A stretch of DNA of 56,016 nucleotides. Origin: a bacterium. GTDB lineage: Bacteria > Elusimicrobiota > Elusimicrobia > UBA1565 > UBA9628. The DNA is taken from positions 1-56,016 of the forward strand of contig JAKAQO010000010.1 in assembly GCA_021822495.1 (NCBI GenBank), written 5' to 3'. Each line of letters begins with the position of its first letter. The first letter of the stretch is position 1. Position numbers and translations under genes: made by a program. Of this stretch, positions 37,761-45,224 are shown in pieces. The notes beneath the pieces were generated by a model that was not told the DNA's origin, did not search any database, and saw only the letters and a list, made by a program, of their open reading frames with translations.

Positions 37761-38971
37761 ATCTGACTGTTTCGCGTCCCAAGGCCCTTTCGGTTTCGCA
37801 GCTTTGCGCCCAGATTCACGATCTCCTCGAACAGACCTACCCCCAGATTTGGGTGGAAGGCGAAATTTCCAATTGCCGCTTGTATCCTTCCGGACACACT
37901 TATTTAACTCTTAAAGACGCCGAGGCCCAAATTCCGGCGGTTCTCTTTCGCGGCGTAGCCATGGGAATAAAATTTAAGCCGGAGGACGGACTCAAAGTTT
38001 TAGTCAGCGGCCGCGTTTCAGTTTACACAAAAAGAGGAGACTTACAGCTGATTCTTTCCTCCATCGAACCTTTGGAAAAAGGCGGCCTGCAACTGGCCTT
38101 TGAACAACTCAAAGCCAAACTGGAAAAAGAAGGCCTCTTTGACGCCGCAAGAAAAAAACCCATTCCGGAATATCCTCAAACCGCGGGCGTCATTACTTCC
38201 CTTCAAGGGGCCGCAGTTCGGGACATCGTCCATGTTCTCACCCGCCGCTGGCCGGAAATTCACGTTCTCATTTTGCCGGTCCAGGTTCAGGGAGACGCAG
38301 CCGCTCCTGAAATTGCCCAGGCCATTCAAGATTTCAATCAACATTTTCCCAAGACCGATGTTTTGCTCGTTGGACGCGGGGGCGGAAGCCTTGAGGATTT
38401 ATGGGCCTTTAATGAGGAAGTCGTCGCCCGCGCTATTGCCGCATCAAAAATTCCCATCATTTCCTGCGTGGGACATGAAACCGACTTTACCATTGCCGAT
38501 TTTGTGGCGGACCTTCGCGCTCCCACGCCGTCTGCCGCGGCCGAAATGGCGGTTCCCGACGCCGAAAATGTTCAAAAAAATATCGCGGCGCTTAAAAGAT
38601 CTCTTGTTCAAAACATGACGAGAATTCTTCAAATTTCTGAACATCGGCTGAAAGCCTTGGCCCAACACCCTTTTCTCAAAAGCCCGCGCCGAATGTATGA
38701 GGAATTTACCCGCCGCCTGGATGAAGCCGCTTCCGAACTTGAGCGAGCGTTCAAGGCAAAACTCGATATTTTAGAGAATCGTTTAGCCCTTCAAAGCGGA
38801 CGCTTAGACGCCTTAAGCCCGCTTAAGGTGCTTGCGCGCGGATATGCGGTCGCCCGCAAATGGCCGAACCTTCAAGTCATCCGTTCCGAAAAAGACGTTC
38901 AAACCAAGGACGTTATTTTACTTCGCCTAAGCCTAGGCGAAATTTTCTGCGAGGTCAAGGAAAAAACATGA
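37757..38971 (+). CDS. xseA: exodeoxyribonuclease VII large subunit
   Basis: A 404-aa protein. The N-terminal OB fold (WVEGEISNCRLYPSGHTYLTLKD), the catalytic centre region (VITSLQGAAVRDIVHVLTRRWP, GRGGGSLEDLWAFNEE, SCVGHETDFTIADFVADLRAPTPSAAAE) and a long C-terminal coiled coil are all in place. With XseB it degrades single-stranded DNA to oligonucleotides. It overlaps both nnrE and xseB by 4 nt. Confidence 0.95.
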   Translation: MNLTVSRPKALSVSQLCAQIHDLLEQTYPQIWVEGEISNCRLYPSGHTYLTLKDAEAQIPAVLFRGVAMGIKFKPEDGLKVLVSGRVSVYTKRGDLQLILSSIEPLEKGGLQLAFEQLKAKLEKEGLFDAARKKPIPEYPQTAGVITSLQGAAVRDIVHVLTRRWPEIHVLILPVQVQGDAAAPEIAQAIQDFNQHFPKTDVLLVGRGGGSLEDLWAFNEEVVARAIAASKIPIISCVGHETDFTIADFVADLRAPTPSAAAEMAVPDAENVQKNIAALKRSLVQNMTRILQISEHRLKALAQHPFLKSPRRMYEEFTRRLDEAASELERAFKAKLDILENRLALQSGRLDALSPLKVLARGYAVARKWPNLQVIRSEKDVQTKDVILLRLSLGEIFCEVKEKT

Positions 38972-39219
38972 GCAAAGAAACTAAAGAACCCAAAAAAGAG
39001 TCGTTTGAGGCCTCCCTCAAAAAGTTGGAAAACTACGTTCAGGCGCTTGAAGCCGGAGACAAGGGCATCGAGGAAAGCCTTGAGGTTTTCGAGAAAGGCG
39101 TGGCCTTGGCGAGAGAGCTGTCTCAACGCCTGGAAGAGGCCAAGCAAAAGGTAGAGGTTCTTGCGAAGGGTGAAAACGGTTTTTCCAAAAAGCCTTTGTC
39201 CAAACTGGACCAAGAATGA
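38968..39219 (+). CDS. xseB: exodeoxyribonuclease VII small subunit
   Basis: An 83-aa protein starting MSKETKEPKKESFEASLKKL; the ATG overlaps the xseA stop as ATGA and follows AAGGA. The family signature is FEASLKKLENYVQALEAGD then LEESLEVFEKGVALARELSQRLEEAKQKVEVL, here with IEESLEVF. An extended tail (GFSKKPLSKLDQE) follows. It forms helical hairpins that bind XseA. Last gene of the operon; a palindrome follows immediately. Confidence 0.93.
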   Translation: MSKETKEPKKESFEASLKKLENYVQALEAGDKGIEESLEVFEKGVALARELSQRLEEAKQKVEVLAKGENGFSKKPLSKLDQE

Positions 39220-39242
39220 AAAAAGGGGACTGTCCCCTTTTT
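39220..39242. terminator. bidirectional hairpin between xseB and a glycosyltransferase
   Basis: Perfect 11-bp arms AAAAAGGGGAC and GTCCCCTTTTT around a single T, lying exactly between two convergent genes. The T-tract after the stem on both strands fits a two-way intrinsic terminator; the GGGGAC/GTCCCC core is shared with repeats at 9157 and 21920. Confidence 0.75.
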
Positions 39243-40332
39243 ACTTTTCCACGAAATCTATAAATTCTCGCTGGAATTTTTCAACGGAAAACTCTTCCGC
39301 GCGAGCGCGCAAGACGCGAAAATCAAAGTTTTTCTCAACCGACATAAATTTTTCAACCGCAGTTTTTAAACTCTGCACGGTTTGCTCCATAAAATAGACT
39401 CCGTCAAGGCCGTCTCGAACGGTTTCCGCGAGCCCCCCCGCGCCAAAGCCAATCACCGGCGTTCCACAGGCCAAAGCCTCAACGGGGGCAATCCCAAAAT
39501 CTTCAAGGGCCGCAAAAATAAAAGCCCGCGCGCCTTCAAGCAAATGCGCGACTTCGGCGTCTTTTAGATTTCCCAAAAATTCAACCGTAGGACCTGCCTT
39601 CTTCAAGATGCGACTTTTCTCAGGCCCGTCTCCCACGACCTTAAGAGGGAGCCCCATTTCGGAAAAAGCCTCGACGATGAGATCGATTTTCTTGTAGGGA
39701 ACCAATCTTGAGACCGTCAGAAAATAATTTTCCTTCTCGCCAGAAGCCTTAAAGCGCTCAATATCCACCGCAGGGTAAATGACCCGCGCATCCCGGCCGT
39801 AAGCGCGTTTAATTCTGTCTGCGATAAAATGGGAAATGCAGGCGAAACCCGTCACCCTTTGCGAAGACTCTAAGTCCCAGGCTTTAAGACGATCTAAAAT
39901 TGGCCCTGCAATCATGCGGCGCACGGGATCAAGAGAAGCCATGTATTGTTCCCTCAAATCCCAGGCGTACCGCATCGGCGTAAAGCAGTAGCACAAATGG
40001 GTCTGCCCCGGGCGCACGCGAACGCCTTTAGCCGCCGCATGGCTAATCGAGACAATGAGATCGTATCCAGACAAATCAAAACCTTCAATAGCCCAGGGAT
40101 AAAAAGCCAAATATTGGCGATAGTAACGCTTAGCCCATGGAAAAAACTGGAGCCGCGAAGGAATAATTTTCGCTCTTTCAAGGGATGTCCCCTTCAAAAT
40201 TTCAGGATTGACGACTAGGACATGCGTATCCGCTTCGGGATAGAGACCGAGCACGTGCGACAAAACGCGCTCGCCGCCGCCCCAGGACGTCAGCCAGTCA
40301 TAAACAACCGCGATTCTTTTAAATTTTTTCAT
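39241..40332 (-). CDS. GT4-family glycosyltransferase
   Basis: Start ATG 40332 (MKKFKRIAVVYDWLTSWGGGERVL), 363 aa; the frame stays open upstream through a remnant but that part is not GT4-like. GT-B fold: the acceptor-side GGGERV loop, SISHAAAKGVRVRPGQTH and CYCFTPMRYAWDLREQYM typical of O-antigen mannosyltransferase-like (WbaZ-type) GT4 enzymes, and the donor site FGIAPVEALACGTPVIGFGAGGLAETV with the E-x7-E pattern. It probably adds a sugar to a surface polysaccharide, consistent with gmd/manC in the window. Its 5' end has been copied at 41651-41717, where a related gene has collapsed. Confidence 0.88.
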   Translation of the reverse strand: MKKFKRIAVVYDWLTSWGGGERVLSHVLGLYPEADTHVLVVNPEILKGTSLERAKIIPSRLQFFPWAKRYYRQYLAFYPWAIEGFDLSGYDLIVSISHAAAKGVRVRPGQTHLCYCFTPMRYAWDLREQYMASLDPVRRMIAGPILDRLKAWDLESSQRVTGFACISHFIADRIKRAYGRDARVIYPAVDIERFKASGEKENYFLTVSRLVPYKKIDLIVEAFSEMGLPLKVVGDGPEKSRILKKAGPTVEFLGNLKDAEVAHLLEGARAFIFAALEDFGIAPVEALACGTPVIGFGAGGLAETVRDGLDGVYFMEQTVQSLKTAVEKFMSVEKNFDFRVLRARAEEFSVEKFQREFIDFVEK

Positions 40333-40393
40333 CTCTTTTAGGCGCACGCCGCCCAGGCGATTCCCCCGCAAAACTGAAACAAAAAACGCCCAT

Positions 40394-41590
40394 TCACCCC
40401 GACACCCAGTTCTCGCAAGGCGCGGAAAAGAAATCCTTAAGCGGCATTCCTGATGCGCCCACCAAGAGCTTTCTTTGAGGATGAAATTCCCGGGCAAACT
40501 CAGACATCCCTGGCAACGAATTCACCGCTCGGGAAGTCTTGACCTCAATGGCCGTCACCCCCGCCTTGGTCTTGACCACGAAATCAACCTCATGATTACC
40601 TTGCCGCCAGTAGAAAACATTGGTCCCTGTTCCAACAAGGCCGTTGACCAAATGCGCCCCGACCGCCGATTCGACCAGACGACCCCAAAAATGAGGATTT
40701 TCCCGCGCGGCGGAGAAAGAATAATCGGCCATGCTCGTCATGAGCGCGGTATTAAGGACCAAAAATTTGGGGCTTGAACCCCGCTGTTTAACCCGGCTAC
40801 CAGAATACTTCTGAAGTCCGGTCAGCATCCCCGCTCCCGAGAGTAAATCCAAATAATGCGCCAGCGTCACGGTATTTCCGGCATCATGAAGCTGCCCCAA
40901 CATTTTATGAAAGGAAAGAATCTGCCCGGAATAATCGCAGCCCAAGTGAAACAACCGTCTTAAAAGGGCCGGCTTATCCACCCGAACTTGAAATAAAATA
41001 TCCTTTGAGAGAGTCGTCTCGATGAGGGAATCCAAAACGTAGCGGCGCCACCTCTCTTCCTCGGCGATAAGGCCCGCGGCTCCGGGGTAGCTCCCAAAAT
41101 ACAGATATTGCTCGAGATTCCAGCCAAAAGCCTCTTTCATCTCGGAAAAAGACCAATGCCCCACGCGCACGACCTCAAAGCGCCCGGCCAGACTTTCGCT
41201 TAAGCCCTTTTGCATCAAAAGCGGGGAAGAGCCGAGCAACACGGTCTTAAGGTTGATCCCCGAGGCCGTATCCTCGTCCCATAATCTCTTGACCAGTTCG
41301 GACCAGCCAACCACTTTTTGAATCTCATCGAGAACAAGCGCACAGGAGCCTCCACTTCTAGCCCGCAGCCGAGCGATGTCCCATTGCGCTTCAAGCCAAG
41401 TCGGGTCCCGGGGGGCGGGCGCGTCAGCCGCGGCATAATGCGCGTCTTCACCAAAAACCTCAAGGGCCTGCCGAATGAGCGTCGTTTTCCCCACTTGTCG
41501 CGGGCCAATGATGATTTGAATAAACTTTCGAGGCTCCTTGAGCCGCCTCAAAATAGTCTTCAAAACAGGGCGTTGATAAGCGGGTTTCAT
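40394..41590 (-). CDS. AAA+ ATPase with DUF4143 C-terminal domain (copy c)
   Basis: A 398-aa protein. Walker A GPRQVGKTT, Walker B ALVLDEIQK, sensor VLLGSSPLL, FEVVRVGHWSFSEM, a winged-helix-like part (LSFHKMLGQLHDAGNTVTLAHYLDLL), PKFLVLNTALMTSM and the nuclease-like HEVDFVV then AIEVKTS. It looks intact. The ATG at 41590 lies inside the promoter palindrome and has no Shine-Dalgarno; the mRNA should be leaderless. It separates two glycosyltransferase remnants, so it has displaced glycan genes. Role unknown. Confidence 0.88.
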   Translation of the reverse strand: MKPAYQRPVLKTILRRLKEPRKFIQIIIGPRQVGKTTLIRQALEVFGEDAHYAAADAPAPRDPTWLEAQWDIARLRARSGGSCALVLDEIQKVVGWSELVKRLWDEDTASGINLKTVLLGSSPLLMQKGLSESLAGRFEVVRVGHWSFSEMKEAFGWNLEQYLYFGSYPGAAGLIAEEERWRRYVLDSLIETTLSKDILFQVRVDKPALLRRLFHLGCDYSGQILSFHKMLGQLHDAGNTVTLAHYLDLLSGAGMLTGLQKYSGSRVKQRGSSPKFLVLNTALMTSMADYSFSAARENPHFWGRLVESAVGAHLVNGLVGTGTNVFYWRQGNHEVDFVVKTKAGVTAIEVKTSRAVNSLPGMSEFAREFHPQRKLLVGASGMPLKDFFSAPCENWVSG

Positions 41591-41629
41591 ATTTTACTCA
41601 TTATACTGAGTAAAATATATTAGAATCAA
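41589..41629 (-). promoter_or_regulatory. promoter of DUF4143 copy c with 12-bp inverted repeat
   Basis: TTGATT (41629..41624), 18-nt spacer, TATAAT (41605..41600), 9 nt to ATG 41590. A perfect 12-bp inverted repeat (41589-41600 and 41607-41618, 6-nt centre) covers the -10, the start site and the first two bases of the ATG: an obvious operator candidate. Confidence 0.7.
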
Positions 41630-41650
41630 GAGATATTTTTTATTTTAATT

Positions 41651-41717
41651 TCAGGCCTCCACCGCCCCAGGACGTCAGCCAGTCATAAACAATCGCGATT
41701 TTTTTCGTTTTTTCCAT
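41651..41717 (-). pseudogene. collapsed GT4 glycosyltransferase: first 20 codons joined to a stop
   Basis: ATG 41717..41715 begins MEKTKKIAIVYDWLTSWGG, nearly identical in DNA to the start of the intact GT4 gene at 40332. After TGGGGCGG the sequence runs into GTGGAGGCCTGA, the same end found at the C-terminal remnant 42942. The simplest reading is one internal deletion between G/C-rich microhomologies that removed almost the whole gene. DUF4143 copies c and d now flank it. Confidence 0.65.
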
Positions 41718-41744
41718 TGTTTTTAGAAATTCCTAAATGATACT
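41717..41744 (+). promoter_or_regulatory. promoter of DUF4143 copy d with imperfect palindrome
   Basis: TTGTTT (41717-41722), 16-nt spacer, GATACT (41739-41744), 6 nt to TTG 41751. Between the hexamers lies TTTAGAAATTCCTAAA (41722-41737), palindromic at 14 of 16 positions. It abuts the start codon of the collapsed glycosyltransferase. Confidence 0.45.
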
Positions 41745-41750
41745 ATAAAT

Positions 41751-42929
41751 TTGCCGGACATATTTAAACCAATGTTTACCCGCGTTATCAAGCCCAGTTT
41801 GAATTCTAGTTTTTTTCTCTTCGGTCCGCGCGGATCGGGAAAAACTCATTTCATAAAAAATTATTTCCCGGAATCAGAGGCTTTTTATTTAGACCTTCTC
41901 GATCCAGACGCGCAACAGAATTTAGTTCTTCGTCCACGAGGACTCACGGAAAGATTAGCGGCTCTTTCTCCCAAGGTCCAATGGGTCATTATTGATGAAA
42001 TCCAAAAAATTCCATCCCTGCTGGACGTGGTTCACCAACAAATCGAGCGAAAACGATTTAAATTCGCCCTCACAGGCTCAAGCGCGCGGAAATTAAGACG
42101 CGGAGCGGCCAATCTCTTGGCCGGACGAGCCTTCCTTTACCACCTTTTCCCGCTTTCAAGCCGCGAAATCGGAGAGGACTTTTCGCTGGAAAAAGCTTTG
42201 CAATGGGGAACTCTCCCCCGGCTCTTTTCCTTGCCCGAAAAACAAGACAAAATCGATTACCTGCGCGGTTACGCCCATGTCTATCTTCAAGAAGAAATCA
42301 TGCAGGAACAAATCGTACGTCGCCTTGAGCCTTTTCGGCGTTTTCTACAAATCGCCGCTCAAATGAGCGGACAGATCGTCAATTTCTCAAAAATCGCGCG
42401 GGATTGTCAAACGACGGTTCCAAGCGCCCAAACCTATTTTCAAATCCTCGAGGATACCCTGGTCGGATTTTTCCTGGAACCCTTTCATGAATCCGTCAGA
42501 AAAAGACAAAGAGAAAGCCCCAAATTTTATTTCCGCGACCTGGGAATCTCACGCGCCTTGGCCGGGGTTTTATCAGTGGACGTCCTGCCTCAAACCTCCG
42601 AATTCGGCGCCGCTTTCGAGAATTTTCTCATCAATGAAATTCTGCGTTTGGCGGATTATCAAAGAAAGGAATGGCGATTCTCTTATTTGAGGACCAAGGA
42701 CGGGGTCGAGGCGGATATGATCATCGAACGCCCAGGCCTTAAACGCGCGGTCATTGAAATCAAATCCTCCGAGCGCATTGTTTCTGAGGATTTGCGCGGC
42801 TTAAGACTTTTAGCTCCAGACATTTCTCATAGCGAAGCTTTTTGTCTTTCCCGCGATCCTAACGCCAAAAAAATCGACGGCATTCATTGTCTTCCATGGA
42901 CGCGCGGGCTTATTGAACTCGGGCTTTAA
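41751..42929 (+). CDS. AAA+ ATPase with DUF4143 C-terminal domain (copy d)
   Basis: A 392-aa protein if it starts at TTG 41751, 385 aa from ATG 41772 (MFTRVIKPSL), which resembles family starts; the promoter spacing favours the TTG. Walker A GPRGSGKTH, Walker B WVIIDEIQK, sensor ALTGSSARKLRRGAANLLAGRAF, HLFPLSSREIG, GTLPRL, LQEEIMQEQ, a winged-helix-like FSKIARDCQTTVPSAQTYFQIL, PKFYFRDLGISRALAG and EADMII then AVIEIKSS. It belongs to the ARKLKRG-ANLLAGR subgroup, like copy g and the fragments at 47, 50 and 53 kb. It looks intact; role unknown. Confidence 0.88.
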   Translation: MPDIFKPMFTRVIKPSLNSSFFLFGPRGSGKTHFIKNYFPESEAFYLDLLDPDAQQNLVLRPRGLTERLAALSPKVQWVIIDEIQKIPSLLDVVHQQIERKRFKFALTGSSARKLRRGAANLLAGRAFLYHLFPLSSREIGEDFSLEKALQWGTLPRLFSLPEKQDKIDYLRGYAHVYLQEEIMQEQIVRRLEPFRRFLQIAAQMSGQIVNFSKIARDCQTTVPSAQTYFQILEDTLVGFFLEPFHESVRKRQRESPKFYFRDLGISRALAGVLSVDVLPQTSEFGAAFENFLINEILRLADYQRKEWRFSYLRTKDGVEADMIIERPGLKRAVIEIKSSERIVSEDLRGLRLLAPDISHSEAFCLSRDPNAKKIDGIHCLPWTRGLIELGL

Positions 42930-42941
42930 AAACCATGATTC

Positions 42942-43010
42942 TCAGGCCTCCACCGCTCGCGCGATTTTCTCCCGCAAAGCTAAAACAAAAAACGTCCCGA
43001 CATTTTCCAT
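42942..43010 (-). pseudogene. C-terminal remnant of a glycan-locus gene
   Basis: A short leftward frame reads VGTFFVLALREKIARAVEA, then stop (42944..42942), typical of the last helix of a glycosyltransferase. About 40 nt of it (42961-43000) closely match 40355-40395, just upstream of the intact GT4 gene, and the last 14 nt match 41651-41665. The body of the gene is gone. It ends where higA ends. Confidence 0.5.
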
Positions 43011-43333
43011 TACGCGGAATTTGAAGCCAACAAACGAGAATGTTCCATGAAAACCCGCGCTCGTTCCCAAGCGCGTGATTCATGAGAAACACGCCAAAGA
43101 TCATAGCTTTGCTGAAGATTAAGCCAGAGTTCCGGACTAGTACCAAACGCTCTGGAAAGACGCAGGGCCATGTCAGGGGTCACGGAGCCCCGTTCGTTGA
43201 CGAGTTTGGAAATCGTCTTCCGAGAAACCTTTAGGCCACTGGCAGCATCGGAAACGGTCAGATGAAGCGGCTTGAGGTAATGTCTTTTGAGAATGGCGCC
43301 CGGATGCGCGGGCGGACGAGTTCTTTCTCTCAT
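43010..43333 (-). CDS. higA: HigA-type antitoxin
   Basis: A 107-aa XRE-family protein: PAHPGAILKRHYLKPLHLTVSDAASGLKVSRKTISKLVNERGSVTPDMALRLSRAFGTSPELWLNLQQSYDLW is the HigA/VapI helix-turn-helix with the typical C-terminal extension. It should neutralise HigB and repress the operon through the palindrome in the promoter. The ATG overlaps the higB frame by 4 nt and has a perfect Shine-Dalgarno (AGGAGG). higB is the upstream gene, as usual for HigBA. Confidence 0.9.
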   Translation of the reverse strand: MRERTRPPAHPGAILKRHYLKPLHLTVSDAASGLKVSRKTISKLVNERGSVTPDMALRLSRAFGTSPELWLNLQQSYDLWRVSHESRAWERARVFMEHSRLLASNSA

Positions 43334-43587
43334 AAATTTAACCTCCTAGTGATAATCCATATAATCACGCGCCAATTGCCGGATACTTTGACGGCCCAAC
43401 AGTCTTTGAGATGCCTTTTCAGCAAGTGAAGCATCGAACCTGGATAGTCCATGTCCATGACAATCCGCGCGGCATCCAGGCGATCCAAAATATCCATCAG
43501 TTTTTGCGCCTGACGAGGTTGTATACCTCTCTTTGATCCGTCATAAAAGAGACTCTCTAATCCCTTATGCCTAAAGCCCTTTATCAC
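43330..43587 (-). CDS. higB: HigB-type toxin with damaged C-terminus
   Basis: An 85-aa RelE-superfamily mRNA interferase: MIKGFRHKGLESLFYDGSKRGIQPRQAQKLMDILDRLDAARIVMDMDYPGSMLHLLKRHLKDCWAVKVSGNWRV is classic HigB. After GNWRV the protein ends IIWIITRRLNL, whereas family members continue for about 15 residues to a DYxDYH end. That end exists in another frame: DYMDYH then TAG at 43366..43346. A short frameshifting deletion has therefore cut the C-terminus, which in characterised HigB carries an active-site Tyr. The toxin is probably inactive or weakened. GTG start, leaderless promoter. Confidence 0.85.
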   Translation of the reverse strand: MIKGFRHKGLESLFYDGSKRGIQPRQAQKLMDILDRLDAARIVMDMDYPGSMLHLLKRHLKDCWAVKVSGNWRVIIWIITRRLNL

Positions 43588-43593
43588 TATTTA

Positions 43594-43622
43594 AGTGTAA
43601 CCTATGTAGTTACATCTGTCAA
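43594..43622 (-). promoter_or_regulatory. higBA promoter and operator
   Basis: TTGACA (43622..43617), 17-nt spacer, TACACT (43599..43594), 6 nt to the GTG of higB. The inverted repeat TGTAAC (43596-43601) / GTTACA (43609-43614) overlaps the -10 and is the likely HigA operator. Confidence 0.8.
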
Positions 43623-43818
43623 GAGGCAACCCATGCAGCCGCCCGCACGATTTCCTCTAGCGAAAAATTAGAAAGAATTCCATTGCGAACTTATTATGCT
43701 CTTTATGATGATAAACGGCAACTATGTTTCACTTTGCCCCACCCTTGAAATATCTTGCTCCAAACGCCCCAGCCACTAATGGCCATTCTGATGTTCGTTA
43801 TCTTTCTTTTTTTAATAG

Positions 43819-43824
43819 TAAAAT
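43819..43824 (+). promoter_or_regulatory. -10 hexamer of a truncated DUF4143 gene, now in front of a methyltransferase
   Basis: TAAAAT ends 7 nt before the ATG at 43832, the same spacing as in the intact DUF4143 copies. Confidence 0.5.
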
Positions 43825-43831
43825 ATAAGCC

Positions 43832-45130
43832 ATGAAAGAACGTCCCTATCTTCGTCTTTGGGAAAATATCTCCGAAAGCAAGTGCATGGCGTTTATTTCT
43901 GGCCCTAGGCAAGCAGGAAAAAAGATCCCAGCCCAAGCCGTCGGCGCTGCGATCGCGATCGCTCTCATATCTCTTCCGACAACCTTACCGTTCAAGGGGA
44001 TTTGCGCGGCGGCAATCGTCGCGGCCGCGATCTGCCTGGGATTCTTGACGCGATTTCGATTTCCATTCCGCCCTAACGCGGCCCCTCCCCGCCCGCCGCC
44101 CGATTGGCCTTCCGATGGCCTTCAAAAGCTCGGCTCTTGCCCCGTCTGCCAAAGCCCGCGGCGACAGACACTTTACGAAGGCCTCACCGATCGGACATTC
44201 TTCTGCGCCCCCGGCTCGTGGACGTTGCATCAATGCTCTGACTGCGGTTGCGCCTATTTGGATCCCCGGCCGGCTCCGGAAGCCATCTCCCTGGCCTACA
44301 GCTCCTATTTCACCCATGACAGTAGCAATGGCCGCGATACAGCAAATCTTTCCGGCTTGGCCTTCTGGCGCCGGGCCTTTGACAACAGCTATGTGAATTG
44401 GCGCTTTGGAACTCGCTTCCATCCCGTGGCTCCGATATGGGGAAGAATCCTTGTCTCCATAATACCCTTCGAACGGGCCAAATTGGAAGCTGAAGGACGG
44501 AATCTGCCAAAGCCGAAGGACGGTTCCAGGCTTTTGGACGTAGGTTGCGGCAACGGCGCCTTTCTCACTTTTGCCCGGAGCATGGGTTATGACACTATGG
44601 GAACCGATGTGGATCCCAAAGCTCTCGATATCGCCCGCTCGCAAGGCCTTCGGGTTTTCCAAGGAAGCGTGGATGATTTGTCAGGGTTTGAAGCGGCCTT
44701 TGACGTCATTACCCTTTGTCACGTCATCGAACACGTGCATGATCCGACGCGACTATTGCGCCGTTGCCGTGAGCTCCTTAAGCCTGGCGGCTTCCTTTGG
44801 ATAGACACGCCCAACATCGACAGCCAAGGCCACCGCATCTACGGGGCGCATTGGCGAGGATTGGAACCGCCGAGGCATCTCGTAGTGTTCTCGTGGGCCT
44901 CCTTGGAAGCGGCGCTTCGCCAGGCAGACTTCGGGAGAATCGAACGTCTTCCCTGGCAACCTTCTTGCGCTGGCATGTTCATGAAGAGCGAGGTGATTCG
45001 CTCGGGGAACGACCCCCGAGCGAGAGTCAATCTTTCTTTCCGGGACCGAGCTCGAGGCTTGGCCCCGGAATGCCGCGCCCTCCTGAATCCAAGCGTCAGG
45101 GAAACAATCGGGCTCAGAGCGTGGAGTTGA
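43832..45130 (+). CDS. SAM-dependent methyltransferase fused to a DUF4143 N-terminal remnant
   Basis: A 432-aa frame in three parts. Residues 1-30 (MKERPYLRLWENISESKCMAFISGPRQAGK) are the start of a DUF4143 ATPase, cut inside Walker A. About 31-75 hold two hydrophobic segments of unknown origin. From about 98, a zinc-ribbon-like CPVCQSP...CSDCG is followed by a class I methyltransferase: LLDVGCGNG (motif I), VIEHVHDP and LLKPGGFLWIDTPN. Such proteins occur in glycan clusters. Codon use in the methyltransferase part is more GC-rich than in its neighbours, suggesting recent transfer. The fusion keeps the frame and the DUF4143 promoter, so the gene may be expressed from a captured promoter. Whether the fused head is kept in the protein is unknown. 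Confidence 0.7.
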   Translation: MKERPYLRLWENISESKCMAFISGPRQAGKKIPAQAVGAAIAIALISLPTTLPFKGICAAAIVAAAICLGFLTRFRFPFRPNAAPPRPPPDWPSDGLQKLGSCPVCQSPRRQTLYEGLTDRTFFCAPGSWTLHQCSDCGCAYLDPRPAPEAISLAYSSYFTHDSSNGRDTANLSGLAFWRRAFDNSYVNWRFGTRFHPVAPIWGRILVSIIPFERAKLEAEGRNLPKPKDGSRLLDVGCGNGAFLTFARSMGYDTMGTDVDPKALDIARSQGLRVFQGSVDDLSGFEAAFDVITLCHVIEHVHDPTRLLRRCRELLKPGGFLWIDTPNIDSQGHRIYGAHWRGLEPPRHLVVFSWASLEAALRQADFGRIERLPWQPSCAGMFMKSEVIRSGNDPRARVNLSFRDRARGLAPECRALLNPSVRETIGLRAWS

Positions 45131-45212
45131 GCAAGGACGTCCGTTAATTCCCGCGAGCGCGCTTCAACAAATAGCGCGGAAATTCCATCATGAGCAAGTT
45201 TAGTAGAATGAG

Positions 45213-45218
45213 TATGGT
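45213..45218 (+). promoter_or_regulatory. -10 hexamer, leaderless spacing
   Basis: TATGGT ends 6 nt before the ATG at 45225; no Shine-Dalgarno is present and the -35 is weak. Confidence 0.4.
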
Positions 45219-45224
45219 TTACTT

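Noticed and set aside
43623-43818. Leftward frame ending NFSLEEIVRAAAWVAS upstream of higBA as a gene
   Set aside because: Only about 20 codons look protein-like and there is no start; at most another short C-terminal remnant.
43703-43936. 77-codon minus-strand frame opposite the methyltransferase start
   Set aside because: It is antisense to the DUF4143 remnant and has no family-like features or ribosome-binding site.
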